Source: Bacteroidota bacterium
GTDB lineage: Bacteria > Bacteroidota > Bacteroidia > Bacteroidales > FEN-979
DNA length: 64,000 nucleotides
Direction of reading: 5' to 3'
Assembly: GCA_026391355.1 (NCBI GenBank)
Contig: JAPLDH010000077.1
Location: 124,001-188,000 of the forward strand
A program made the translations under genes and the position numbers. Position 1 is the first letter of the stretch. Every line of letters starts with the position of its first letter. The notes under the pieces were generated by a model. The model did no database searches and was not told the DNA's origin. It was given only the letters and a program-made list of their open reading frames with translations. This document shows positions 17,493 through 25,548 of this stretch, in pieces.

Positions 17493-18007
17493 AAATCAAT
17501 ATGATAACAGTGATAGCAGCAGTTTTGTTCATTATTACCGGTGCAAACTGTCAGGTAACCCAGCAATTACAGGATGCCATCAATAATGTTCCAACGGCAA
17601 AGTATGCTTATCCAGCCAACCGGGACAGGGATTCCCCACCGCAGGTTGCCAGTCCTCAGGCATATGCGTATGCTTACTATCATTTGCCGTATGCAATTGA
17701 TCTCGCTACTAATTACGACGAACTTACCGATGGCTATCTGAGTAAAGTCATTGTCAATTTCAAATCAGTAAATCTGTCGGCAGCCGAGGAGAAACGGATG
17801 CTTAAAAAAGCAGTGCTTGAACTACAGGATTTGCTCGACCGGCAATATGCAACATCAAGGCGTGCCGGGTTCACTGCACGAACCAATTTCAGCCGTAGCA
17901 TGGTTTCACGCTTCGTATCCAACGGTCAGGCAATTATTGCAATCCGCGAGATTTTGAGTACCCGGGATTTAATTGACAAACTGGTACGCAGAAGGAATTT
18001 AATATAA
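17489..18007 (+). CDS. Secreted hypothetical protein, last gene of the operon
   Basis: This 172-residue protein starts with a clear signal peptide (MITVIAAVLFIITGANCQ). The mature part has a tyrosine-rich stretch (YPANRD, QAYAYAYYHLPYAIDLATNY) followed by a long helical region (AAEEKRMLKKAVLELQDLLDRQYATSRR) and ends with basic residues. No family is recognised. It would be periplasmic or exported, like the TPR protein encoded by the second gene of the operon. The ATG overlaps the stop of the preceding gene (ATGA at 17489-17492). A strong hairpin follows at 18058. Confidence 0.6.
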   Translation: MKINMITVIAAVLFIITGANCQVTQQLQDAINNVPTAKYAYPANRDRDSPPQVASPQAYAYAYYHLPYAIDLATNYDELTDGYLSKVIVNFKSVNLSAAEEKRMLKKAVLELQDLLDRQYATSRRAGFTARTNFSRSMVSRFVSNGQAIIAIREILSTRDLIDKLVRRRNLI

Positions 18008-18057
18008 TAAAACTGAACGTTTTATTGCTTTTCACGGAATACCATGAAGTATACTGA

Positions 18058-18094
18058 GCGGTTCAGTTTGCATTTTTTTGCAAACCTGAACCGC
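18058..18094. terminator. Long hairpin between convergent genes
   Basis: The arm GCGGTTCAGTTTGC (18058-18071) pairs with GCAAACCTGAACCGC (18080-18094) with a single bulged C, around a T-rich loop. It lies between the end of the operon ending at 18007 and the convergent gene ending at 18113, and can serve as a bidirectional terminator. There is no T-run after either arm, so factor-dependent or purely RNA-stabilising roles are possible. Confidence 0.65.
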
Positions 18095-18112
18095 CGAAGT
18101 GTAATGACAGGT

Positions 18113-18784
18113 TTACTTTTCAATAATCTTTATCACTTTATTATTTTGAAAGATTTCTTCTTTGATCAGTATTCCTTCTTTATTATAATACTTCCATGTA
18201 CTTACTTTTATTCCGTGTTGAAAAAATTTCTCACTTTTGAATTTGCCATTTTCATAGTACTCCATCCACTTGCCATTTTTTAAAACATTATTTGTACAAA
18301 TTACTGAATCTGTTATGTCATATGGCGGTTCAGCATCAGAATACCTGGTAGTGTCACAGTCAAGGTATTTTGTTTTTAAAGAATCTATTATCCCATAAAT
18401 TGTATCTCCGACATTCGTATCATAATATCCGATAGATTCAATTTTATTGTTCTTATACCATGAAATACTGATTCCGGCAGGGACACCAAAAAAATAATAG
18501 CCTGAAAATTCCAAATTGCCTTCAGGATACCAGGTTTTCCAGGTTCCGTTAAGTTTATTTTTAAATGTATAATACTCGATCTTTAGCTGACCATTTTTAT
18601 AATAAGTTTGATGGATACAAAAATCTTTTTCTTTATCAGAATAATAAATATTGCTGTCTCTGGATTCATTTAAGCGGTGATATTGAAATGAAGAAAGACT
18701 GTCAATATTTATTGGATGTCCAATTTCCTGGCAATACAATTCAGATGTTATGACAAGGAGACCGATTGCTATTAATTTTCTCAT
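18113..18784 (-). CDS. MORN_2-repeat protein (YwqK-like), exported
   Basis: This 223-residue protein has a signal peptide (MRKLIAIGLLVITSELYCQ). It carries MORN_2-type repeats, the hairpins seen in YwqK-family proteins: YYKNGQLKIEYYTFKNKLNG, then TWYPEGNLEFSGYYFFGVPAG, YKNNKIESIGYYD, and near the end EYYENGKFKSEKFFQHG and YYNKEGILIKEEIFQNN. In Bacteroidota such proteins are common and usually of unknown function; the name antitoxin YwqK comes from one Bacillus homolog and should not be carried over. It is AT-rich compared with the genes before it. It converges on the seven-gene operon across a hairpin. Confidence 0.78.
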   Translation of the reverse strand: MRKLIAIGLLVITSELYCQEIGHPINIDSLSSFQYHRLNESRDSNIYYSDKEKDFCIHQTYYKNGQLKIEYYTFKNKLNGTWKTWYPEGNLEFSGYYFFGVPAGISISWYKNNKIESIGYYDTNVGDTIYGIIDSLKTKYLDCDTTRYSDAEPPYDITDSVICTNNVLKNGKWMEYYENGKFKSEKFFQHGIKVSTWKYYNKEGILIKEEIFQNNKVIKIIEK

Positions 18785-18821
18785 TTTCCAAATGGTTAGT
18801 GGCGACTCAGCCAGATTTGAA

Positions 18822-19310
18822 TTAATCCCGTAAACATCTCACCGAAAACCCATTATTCCTGAACGCCGGATACAACGACACAGATGGGTCCGTATCATTC
18901 ATCCCATGCGCCAAGGCTTTCAGTGACCCATGAGATGTCGACGACCAGAAGAACGTTGCAAACCCATTCCAATCCCATGTTTTATTTTCATGCCTTGTAC
19001 CTGAAAGCGTTGCGTTGAATCCTGAATATCCGGTAAAAAGAAGTGGCCAGGCAGCAAATGCATTGCTTAGATAATTGCCGAACAAGATATTCCAGTCTGC
19101 TTCCGTGGGCACATGCCATCCCGGAGGGCAGAGGCCCTGGGTGCTCAAGGTTTCATCGTAGGCCATGAGTTCGTCCCATTGGTAAAAATCGTAACGCGTG
19201 ACGGGTGACGCGTAACGCGAGTATTTCTCTGCGATGCAATTGTCGCGTTGGTTCTGCGTTTCGGGGATTGTGGTGCCGAACTCAAGATTTGACGCCAGCC
19301 AGCACTGCAT
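18822..19310 (-). pseudogene. FISUMP-domain fragment, out of frame with the adhesin upstream
   Basis: The 162 codons encode the second part of a Fibrobacter succinogenes major paralogous (FISUMP) domain: QCWLASNLEFGT, YQWDELMAYD, CPPGWHVPTEADW, a TRHENKTWDW segment, FATFFWSSTSHG and FSVRCLRD. The domain normally begins with a TDxRDGxxYxTVxIGxQCW stretch. The large ORF upstream ends exactly at its TDIRD and then continues in a different frame to a stop at 19282. So about ten residues are missing and the frame has shifted. The fragment is best read as the detached C-terminus of the protein at 19282-22788. A heptamer array at 19190-19219 codes for part of it. An assembly error cannot be excluded. 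Confidence 0.75.
19190..19219. repeat. Heptamer-period array, CGTAACG/CGTGACG type
   Basis: Four 7-bp units read CGTAACG, CGTGACG, GGTGACG, CGTAACG, then CG. It lies inside the FISUMP fragment and adds a short run of residues on the minus strand. A related array lies at 19339-19375. Confidence 0.8.
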
Positions 19311-22300
19311 CTCGTATGTCTGTCAAAGGATTCCCACACGTAACGGGTGACGCGTTACGCGTTACGATCGTCACGAATGCATTTGCAGAGCACAACGCAA
19401 CATTCGTATAGGAGTATGTAATTTGATGGGTTCCGACTCCTGCAATTGCAGGATAAAAGATCCCGTTTGTCACTCCTGGACCTGAATAGTTCCCTCCCAA
19501 TGGAATACCGCCTTTCAGCCGGAAGGGTTGCGCAGCAGTTGAGGTAACAGAGTCGTTGCAATGGGTAAGGGTGACAACGGGTGAAGCGGCAACACCCATC
19601 GTGATCGTGTTGCTGGTGGCGGGATTTCCACTTGTGCAGGTGAGATTTGAGGTTAGCGAGCAGATGATCAGATCCCCGTTTATGGGAACATATTGGTAAG
19701 TGGTACTATTGGTCCCGGCATTGATTCCGTTGACTTTCCACAGGTAAACCGGGGTCGTTCCTCCATTTGTCGGGGTGGCTGTGTATGTGACCGGAATCCC
19801 TGAACAGACCGGGTTGTTGGATGCCGAAATGACGACACTCACCGGCATGTTCGGATTGACTACTTCTGTAATAAGGTTCGAGGTAGCCGGATTTCCCGTA
19901 ACGCAGTTTGCATCCGAATTCAAAATGCAAACAACCTGATCTCCTGATGCCGGCACATAACTGTAAGTTGTCGAATTCCCGCCAACATTAACACCGTTGA
20001 CCTTCCATGAATATACCGGGTTATTGCCGGGATGGGTTCCTGTAGCCATGAAAACGACCGTTGTTCCTGAACAAACTGACCCAGACGGGTTGGCGGCAAT
20101 GCTGACACTTACAGGTAGATTTGGATTCACGGTCATGCAGATTGAATTCGAGGTTGCCGGGTTGCCGCTGGCACAAATAAGGTTTGAAGTAAGGATGCAA
20201 CTGATGCAATCACCATTGACAGGTGTATAGGTAAACTGAGAGTTATTTGCACCAGTATTTACCCCATTCACTTTCCATTGGTAACCAGGTGTTGTTCCCC
20301 CATTGGTTGGGGTGGCAGTGAAGATCACAGAAGTTCCGATGCAAACAGTCGTGACAGGTGTTGTAATAACAATGCTCACCGGATTCACCGTATTCTCCAC
20401 CATCGTGATTGTATTGGAGGTTGCAGGATTTCCTGTTGGGCAGCCAATATTTGAGTTCATTACACAGATCACAAGATCACCATTGGCCGGTGTATAGGAA
20501 TAGACAGGATTATTCGTGCCGACACCAATCCCGTTCACCTTCCATAAATATGTTGGGGTTGTACCTCCATTGGTTGGAGTTGCGGAAAAGGTTACGGAAA
20601 TACCAGTGCAAACAGGGTTAACCGAAGCTGATATTGTCACAGAAACCGGCAGGTTTGGATTTACCACCATGGTAATTGCATTTGAGGTTCCCGGGTTGTT
20701 CGACGTACATACAGTATTTGATGAGGTGAGAATGCATGTAATGATATCAGCATTTACCGGTATATACGTCATCGTAAATGCATCCGGATAAGAGCCGACT
20801 CCATTCACCTTCCATTGGTAGGATGGCGATAATCCTCCATTGGTGGGGGTTGCGGTGAATGTAACGGAGGTACCTTCACAGACTGTGTCAGCCGATCCGG
20901 AAATCGTTATGTTTACGACCTCTTGAGGAGTGACTGTAATTTCAACAACATTGGATTCCACTGCGCCACTCCAGTCCGTCATACAATCCACCCTGGCAAT
21001 ACGTTTAAACCATGTCGTTTGAATAACTGAACCTGGACTATAAGAAGCATTGTTACTACCGGAAATATCATTAAATCCGGTTGTGCTGCTTGTAGTTGAA
21101 AGCTGCCACTTATATTCAAGATTACCGGCAAATCCTGTTGGGAGCACAATATTGTTCAATGTTGATGGGATGTAACTCCCACATCCACTCTGATCATTGC
21201 CAATGGTTCCTCCACTTACCGGATTACTACATGGGGGATTGTAACTCCAGAATACATGAGAAGTATCCGATTTAAACCCAAAAACTTCAGCATATACTTG
21301 ATCTTCGCCCGGAATTATACCTGTTTGTGTATAACAATATTGTGCATTACCCAAAGCATCGGTATAAGCATTGCCTACCAATGGATTTATCCCACTGACG
21401 TAAAAATTCACTAAAACTCCAGGCACAGGGTTTAACAGGTTATCCAGTACGTTTGCAGTTAAGCAAACATTGGTAACGTTCAATTGCCCATAAGCTGTGT
21501 CGGGGGAAAGTGTAACGCTGTTTACTGTTCCTACAGGGGACAGAGAGCCCCCCCCGGGATAACCGTATGAGTCTGTATTGCCCCAACCATAAACAAAAAC
21601 ACCGAACGGAGCTGTACTGTTAAATGTATGTGAGCCAGCCATGACCGAGCGCTGGGCTCCGTAAAAATTGGTAGTTCCGATTTGAACAAAAGCGGAAGGC
21701 GGAATAAGCACACCGTCCTGGTAAATGGTGCCCAGGGCATAATCGGGTGCAACTACATTGATCCAGTGTGTAATAAATCCTCCTGCGGTATTGACCACAG
21801 TATAGTGGGTCAGGAACTGATCCTGCGGGATGATCAGCATCATAAGCGGATCGCCCGTGGTGTTTCCGCAGCAAGATTCTCCTTTTGCATATTGTGCCAG
21901 CAAAGTGGCTTTCGATGTATTGATTGAATTATACCCGGTCATGCTGGATTCATAATAATCCCCGGCATTGAGTGTAGCCACTGTCATTCCGTTTACCAAT
22001 ACTACCGTCCCGTCCTGGGCTGCAAGGACCCGAAAAATATCTCCGCAATTGGTCCTTCCGGCAAGCGGAACCGTTACGAAATTTTTTCCCCAGCTGTTCA
22101 CGGGAAACATCATCTCAACAACATGATCCCCGGCAAGACAAGAAACATCCGGAATATTAACTCCTTTGACAGAGCCAAATACTCCTACCGGGTAGTTCGA
22201 CTGAACCCGTGAGCCTGTCAGATCTTCTCCGCTCCCCGATTCCTCCAGCAAATAGGTCTGTCCCTGGTTAAGCGTAACATTGCTTGTGTTACTGGTTTGG

Positions 22301-22788
22301 TGATCGAAGATACTCAGGTTGGTCCCGTCCTGGGTTGCAACCACGCTAAGGTCTGAACCATTGGGGGGAATTGAAACCTTATAGGACATGATCCGGTAAT
22401 CAAGCCCCAGGGCATTGACCGGCAGCGCAAGGTATGCATCCGTCGTCGCAGGGGAATGATTAAGACCGTAAACGCAAACAGGATCGCTGGAGGTAACGTG
22501 GATCCCCTTATTCTCTGTTCCTGATATCATGACAACTCCTGATGGAAGAACTATTTGTGTAACAATGCCTGGGACAACGTTAAAGGATTGATTGACGCCG
22601 GGAAATGCAGATGTGATGTTCCCGCTCGTTGTATAGTTCGATGAAATAAAGATTGTCAGGGTAGGTGTTGGTACATCATTCGGAGGAAAAGCGATCCAAA
22701 AATCAGTGCCTTCATTTGTGGTTGTTTGTGAATAACCAGCGAAAACCAAAATAAAGCTAAGTAATATTATGAGTAAATACTTTTTCAA
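19282..22788 (-). CDS. Large exported adhesin: IgGFc-binding-like domain plus five Ig-like modules
   Basis: The 1168 codons encode a signal peptide (MKKYLLIILLSFILVFAGYSQ) and then an IgGFc-binding-type N-terminal region beginning TNEGTDFWIAFPPN. That region has hallmarks such as VCVYGLNH, DAYLALPV and a HYTVVNTAGG-type segment. A bacterial Ig-like domain follows (VNSVTLSPDTAYGQLNVTNVCLTANVLDN). Five tandem Ig-like modules of about 85 residues then repeat a VCxGxxVTFxATPTNGGTTPxYxWKVNG core (about 19560-20930). The C-terminus should be a FISUMP domain but breaks after TDIRD, running out of frame to a stop at 19282. The protein is predicted to be displayed or released; no T9SS sorting domain is seen. 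It is probably an adhesin. Because the last domain is disrupted, it may be inactive or truncated. Confidence 0.8.
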   Translation of the reverse strand: MKKYLLIILLSFILVFAGYSQTTTNEGTDFWIAFPPNDVPTPTLTIFISSNYTTSGNITSAFPGVNQSFNVVPGIVTQIVLPSGVVMISGTENKGIHVTSSDPVCVYGLNHSPATTDAYLALPVNALGLDYRIMSYKVSIPPNGSDLSVVATQDGTNLSIFDHQTSNTSNVTLNQGQTYLLEESGSGEDLTGSRVQSNYPVGVFGSVKGVNIPDVSCLAGDHVVEMMFPVNSWGKNFVTVPLAGRTNCGDIFRVLAAQDGTVVLVNGMTVATLNAGDYYESSMTGYNSINTSKATLLAQYAKGESCCGNTTGDPLMMLIIPQDQFLTHYTVVNTAGGFITHWINVVAPDYALGTIYQDGVLIPPSAFVQIGTTNFYGAQRSVMAGSHTFNSTAPFGVFVYGWGNTDSYGYPGGGSLSPVGTVNSVTLSPDTAYGQLNVTNVCLTANVLDNLLNPVPGVLVNFYVSGINPLVGNAYTDALGNAQYCYTQTGIIPGEDQVYAEVFGFKSDTSHVFWSYNPPCSNPVSGGTIGNDQSGCGSYIPSTLNNIVLPTGFAGNLEYKWQLSTTSSTTGFNDISGSNNASYSPGSVIQTTWFKRIARVDCMTDWSGAVESNVVEITVTPQEVVNITISGSADTVCEGTSVTFTATPTNGGLSPSYQWKVNGVGSYPDAFTMTYIPVNADIITCILTSSNTVCTSNNPGTSNAITMVVNPNLPVSVTISASVNPVCTGISVTFSATPTNGGTTPTYLWKVNGIGVGTNNPVYSYTPANGDLVICVMNSNIGCPTGNPATSNTITMVENTVNPVSIVITTPVTTVCIGTSVIFTATPTNGGTTPGYQWKVNGVNTGANNSQFTYTPVNGDCISCILTSNLICASGNPATSNSICMTVNPNLPVSVSIAANPSGSVCSGTTVVFMATGTHPGNNPVYSWKVNGVNVGGNSTTYSYVPASGDQVVCILNSDANCVTGNPATSNLITEVVNPNMPVSVVISASNNPVCSGIPVTYTATPTNGGTTPVYLWKVNGINAGTNSTTYQYVPINGDLIICSLTSNLTCTSGNPATSNTITMGVAASPVVTLTHCNDSVTSTAAQPFRLKGGIPLGGNYSGPGVTNGIFYPAIAGVGTHQITYSYTNVALCSANAFVTIVTRNASPVTCGNPLTDIRDAVLAGVKS
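19339..19375. repeat. Second CGTWACG heptamer array near the frameshift
   Basis: Units are CGTAACG, GGTGACG, CGTTACG and CGTTACG, followed by an AT-interrupted CGTCACG. It lies inside the 3' end of the adhesin ORF, about 30 bp from the FISUMP frame break. Confidence 0.75.
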
Positions 22789-23133
22789 TGTTATGAGATT
22801 GAAAACTGGGGAAACCCATTCAAATTTACAAAATATTAATACATTTCAGAATATTATGAATATAAGACAACTCTTTTTTAAAATGGTTTACCAGATTAAA
22901 AAAGAAAAACCCCTCTTGCCGATATTCTGACAGCCCCCACCTTTCCCTCCTCCACTCGGGGGAGGGATCCGCAGCATGCCTGCTGACCTTAAGGCAGACC
23001 TTCCAGGTTTAGGAATTGAAGGAGCTTCCTTTTGAGGGTCAATTAAAACCTGGAAGGTCTCTACAATTGATTACCAACTGGCAGATGAAGGATCGAACAT
23101 TATAGCACCTTCATAAAATGCCATCGGAACGCT
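22789..23133. other. Non-coding stretch with palindromic repeats
   Basis: These 345 bp upstream of the adhesin hold no supported gene. The AT-rich part next to the adhesin start (22790-22910) is promoter-like. The rest contains a G/C-rich hairpin (TCCCTCCTCC at 22934, GGGGGAGGGA at 22948) and a long palindromic element at 22996-23060. Confidence 0.7.
22996..23060. repeat. 65-bp palindromic element with 15-bp perfect arms
   Basis: AGACCTTCCAGGTTT (22996-23010) pairs perfectly with AAACCTGGAAGGTCT (23046-23060). The 35-bp centre has its own inverted pairs (AATTGA with TCAATT, and AAGGA with TTCCTT), so the whole folds into one extended hairpin. It looks like a small non-autonomous palindromic repeat rather than a terminator. 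Confidence 0.8.
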
Positions 23134-23556
23134 TTACTTGCAGGTAAAGATGATCTTGCTCCCTTTTTCCTTATCCACTTCTTCACCCCAGGTGGAATCA
23201 ATAGATTCGATCACAAAGACAAATTTCCCATCCAATTTCCGGAGGGAATCCTTTCTTGTAGACGGAGAACGCCAGGAAAACACTTCATGGTACCCACCGC
23301 AATCCTGGTTCGAGCCTTTGAGCTTCTTCTGTGCCGGTTTTATTGTACCCTGCGTAAGATACAACCGGTGGAAATACTTCCCGGCTTTCAAAGGGATGTT
23401 CTGGGTGATAGTCACCCCATACACAACATCACACGCAGGAAACTGGCCCCAGTTGATATCACTCTCCTGGACAAGGATGATCTGCGAGTTTATTCCCCCG
23501 CCGGTTGCCGGATTCTTCTCGACAGGCTTTGCCAGGTCAAATAAGCTTATGCCCAT
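23134..23556 (-). CDS. Hypothetical protein of 140 residues
   Basis: This frame reads from the ATG at 23556 (MGISLFDLAKPVEKNPATGG) to 23134. The frame stays open upstream to 23658, but that extension is made of palindromic repeat sequence and is not likely coding. The protein has no signal peptide or membrane helix and looks beta-rich, with SQIILVQESDINWGQF, VVYGVTITQNIPL, KYFHRLYLTQGTIKPAQK and KFVFVIESIDSTW. A conserved-looking pair of Cys residues and a HEVFSW segment are visible. I do not recognise the family. It is a single gene between an adhesin and a sigma factor. Confidence 0.55.
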   Translation of the reverse strand: MGISLFDLAKPVEKNPATGGGINSQIILVQESDINWGQFPACDVVYGVTITQNIPLKAGKYFHRLYLTQGTIKPAQKKLKGSNQDCGGYHEVFSWRSPSTRKDSLRKLDGKFVFVIESIDSTWGEEVDKEKGSKIIFTCK

Positions 23557-23585
23557 AATTATTAAATGATCAATTGGGATGAACC

Positions 23586-23627
23586 CCAGGGCAGAGCCCT
23601 GGACCCGAATTCCGGGGCAAGCCCCGG
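23586..23627. repeat. Twin G/C-rich hairpins upstream of the 140-aa gene
   Basis: CCAGGGC-AGA-GCCCTGG (23586-23602) and CCGGGGC-AA-GCCCCGG (23612-23627) form two adjacent perfect 7-bp hairpins. They lie 30-70 bp before the ATG at 23556. A minus-strand TATGTTTG at 23682-23689 could be the -7 promoter, which would place both hairpins in the mRNA leader. Confidence 0.7.
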
Positions 23628-23813
23628 GGAATTTACCATGCAGCTTTGATCCGCTCACAGGTTAAAACCGGCCCGTCCTTACAAACATAAGTAGAACCAA
23701 TAGGCAGGATATTACATTCATAAAAAACAAAGCAAATATGTTTGTCCTCATTCTTCTATCTTATTCTATCCGATCACTAAATTCTGTACTTTTACACGGT
23801 AAATATTACAACC

Positions 23814-24398
23814 ATTAATACGGAACAGGAAAATACCGGGTCTTTCAGAACGCTTGACAAACCTTTTTTTGAGCATCTCTTCAGAACAGATTTTAAGGGT
23901 CTCTGTTTCCATGCGATGAGGTTCGTCAAGGACTATGAGACTTCCCGGGAAATCGTACAAGACGCTTTTATCACGCTGTGGGAAAAGCGAAATTCGATTG
24001 ATATCGACAAACCTGTAAAATCATATCTTTCCACAACTGTCCGGAATAAGTGCCTCAATTATTTGCGGGATCATAAAAAGTTTAATGTGAACCTCCTTGA
24101 TCTGGAAGGAGTTTTGAAAGATTTTGCCTATGAACAATCTGACCGGCTGGTGGAAGCAGAGATCAGGGTGAAGATTGATGATGCAATGAATGAACTTCCT
24201 GAAAAATGCCGGGAGGTCTTCCTGCTTAGCCGTACCCAGAATCTGAAATACCAGGAAATTGCAGACAAGCTTGAAATCTCCGTGAAAACTGTGGAGACCC
24301 AGATGTCGAAGGCATTGCAGCACATGAGGATCCGTTTAAAAGAATATATTCCGGCCATCCTGGTGCTGATTTATTTTTTATTCAGAACCTTTAAATAA
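23814..24398 (+). CDS. ECF RNA polymerase sigma factor, Bacteroidota type
   Basis: This sigma-70 family ECF factor has region 2 (FKGLCFHAMRFVKDYETS, then EIVQDAFITLWEKR) and region 4 (LPEKCREVFLLSRTQNLKYQEIADKLEISVKTVETQMSKALQHMR). It ends in a hydrophobic tail (IPAILVLIYFLFRTFK). It should direct polymerase to the TonB-receptor operon and be held by the FecR protein downstream. The first ATG in frame (23916) falls inside region 2, but the frame is open and clearly homologous upstream (PFFEHLFRTDFKGLC). No ATG, GTG or TTG exists between 23916 and the upstream stop at 23778. I therefore place the start tentatively at the ATT at 23814 (ATT at 23805 also fits). The start is uncertain; the identity is not. 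Confidence 0.85.
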   Translation: MNTEQENTGSFRTLDKPFFEHLFRTDFKGLCFHAMRFVKDYETSREIVQDAFITLWEKRNSIDIDKPVKSYLSTTVRNKCLNYLRDHKKFNVNLLDLEGVLKDFAYEQSDRLVEAEIRVKIDDAMNELPEKCREVFLLSRTQNLKYQEIADKLEISVKTVETQMSKALQHMRIRLKEYIPAILVLIYFLFRTFK

Positions 24399-24461
24399 AA
24401 AAAAATTACAAAACCCATCAGGGTGAAAACATTTTTCGGTGTATAGTATTTGATTATTTGT

Positions 24462-25529
24462 ATGGAATTAAACAACACATATTATACTGACCTGATTTGC
24501 AGGTATTTTTCAGGAGAGGTTAAGGGCGAGGAAAATGATACCCTGATAACCTGGATCGAAGCTGACCCTTCAAATCTTAAACTTTTCAGGGAGTACCAGG
24601 CTACCTGGGAGATTTTGCAAAAATCCGGGATTGAATCGTTGACCGATATTGATGCAGAATGGGCAGAATTTGAAAAGAAAATGGACGAATCTGAAAAACT
24701 TTCAGTCCGTATTTCTCCTGTCCATTCGAAATTTACTGACCGGAAATTATCAAGACACGATTCTCATCATATTCTTCAATACAATTTTACTTACAGCAGA
24801 GTGATCCGGATAGCCGCAGTTATTTTACTGATACTTTTACCTTCTTTTTTCCTTTACCGTTATTTCACACGACCGGAAGCCCTCCGGATTCACGGCTCCG
24901 GCGAGATCGTTGAAAACAGGTTGCCTGACGGGACTTCTGTTACCCTGAACACAGCTGCCATTCTTGAATATCCTTCCCGTTTTACAGGAAATTACAGGGA
25001 TGTCAGCTTATCAGGTGAAGCCTGGTTCGAGGTAGCCCACGATAAAACAAAACCCTTTATCATCTCGAACGGGAGAGTCAGGATTGAAGTTTTGGGTACC
25101 TCATTTTATGTCAATACAAAAAGCCCGGATGGGACGATTGAATTGATTCTTTCAACCGGAAAGGTATCCGTTTATTATGCTGATACGCCAAGTGAACCGG
25201 TTATCCTGCTTCCTGGTCAGAAAGCCGAAATATCCGCGAATACCCGGAGAATCAGCCTTGCAACAAATGAGTACCAGAATTTTCTTTCCTGGAAAACGAA
25301 AGTGTTATATTTTAATGACGATCCGATGGCAAATATCATCCGGGATCTGAATAAAGTGTATCATTCCAGCATTGAAATAAAAAATAAACGGTTAAGCGCT
25401 TGTCGTATAACTGCAACATTCGATAAACAATCATTGTCATCTATTCTTAACGTTCTCAAATCTACACTGGATTTCCAGATTAAAAACACAGGTTCATCAA
25501 TTGAACTTACGGGTGAAGGATGTAATTAA
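24462..25529 (+). CDS. FecR-family anti-sigma factor
   Basis: This 355-residue inner-membrane protein pairs with the ECF sigma factor 63 bp upstream. The N-terminal cytosolic part (MELNNTYYTDLICRYFSGEV) is the usual FecR-like anti-sigma segment. One helix follows (about 114-134, RIAAVILLILLPSFFLYRY), then the periplasmic FecR domain (GEIVENRLPDGTSVTLNTAAILEYPS, GEAWFEVAHDKTKPF). A C-terminal secretin/TonB-short-like region (FDKQSLSSILNVLKSTLDF) probably touches the receptor. The shorter start at 24462 is preferred over 24450. It would relay occupancy of the TonB receptor to the sigma factor. Confidence 0.9.
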   Translation: MELNNTYYTDLICRYFSGEVKGEENDTLITWIEADPSNLKLFREYQATWEILQKSGIESLTDIDAEWAEFEKKMDESEKLSVRISPVHSKFTDRKLSRHDSHHILQYNFTYSRVIRIAAVILLILLPSFFLYRYFTRPEALRIHGSGEIVENRLPDGTSVTLNTAAILEYPSRFTGNYRDVSLSGEAWFEVAHDKTKPFIISNGRVRIEVLGTSFYVNTKSPDGTIELILSTGKVSVYYADTPSEPVILLPGQKAEISANTRRISLATNEYQNFLSWKTKVLYFNDDPMANIIRDLNKVYHSSIEIKNKRLSACRITATFDKQSLSSILNVLKSTLDFQIKNTGSSIELTGEGCN

Positions 25530-25548
25530 ACCAAAAGCCGTAACATCC

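Noticed and set aside
18113-18784. Toxin-antitoxin antitoxin (YwqK) label
   Set aside because: The protein has a signal peptide and generic MORN_2 repeats, and there is no toxin gene next to it.
19560-20930. CRISPR-like regular repeats
   Set aside because: The repeats are about 255 bp long, degenerate and in frame; they encode five Ig-like protein modules.
23557-23658. Extended N-terminus of the 140-aa protein
   Set aside because: The extension translates the twin palindromic hairpins and contains no conserved pattern.
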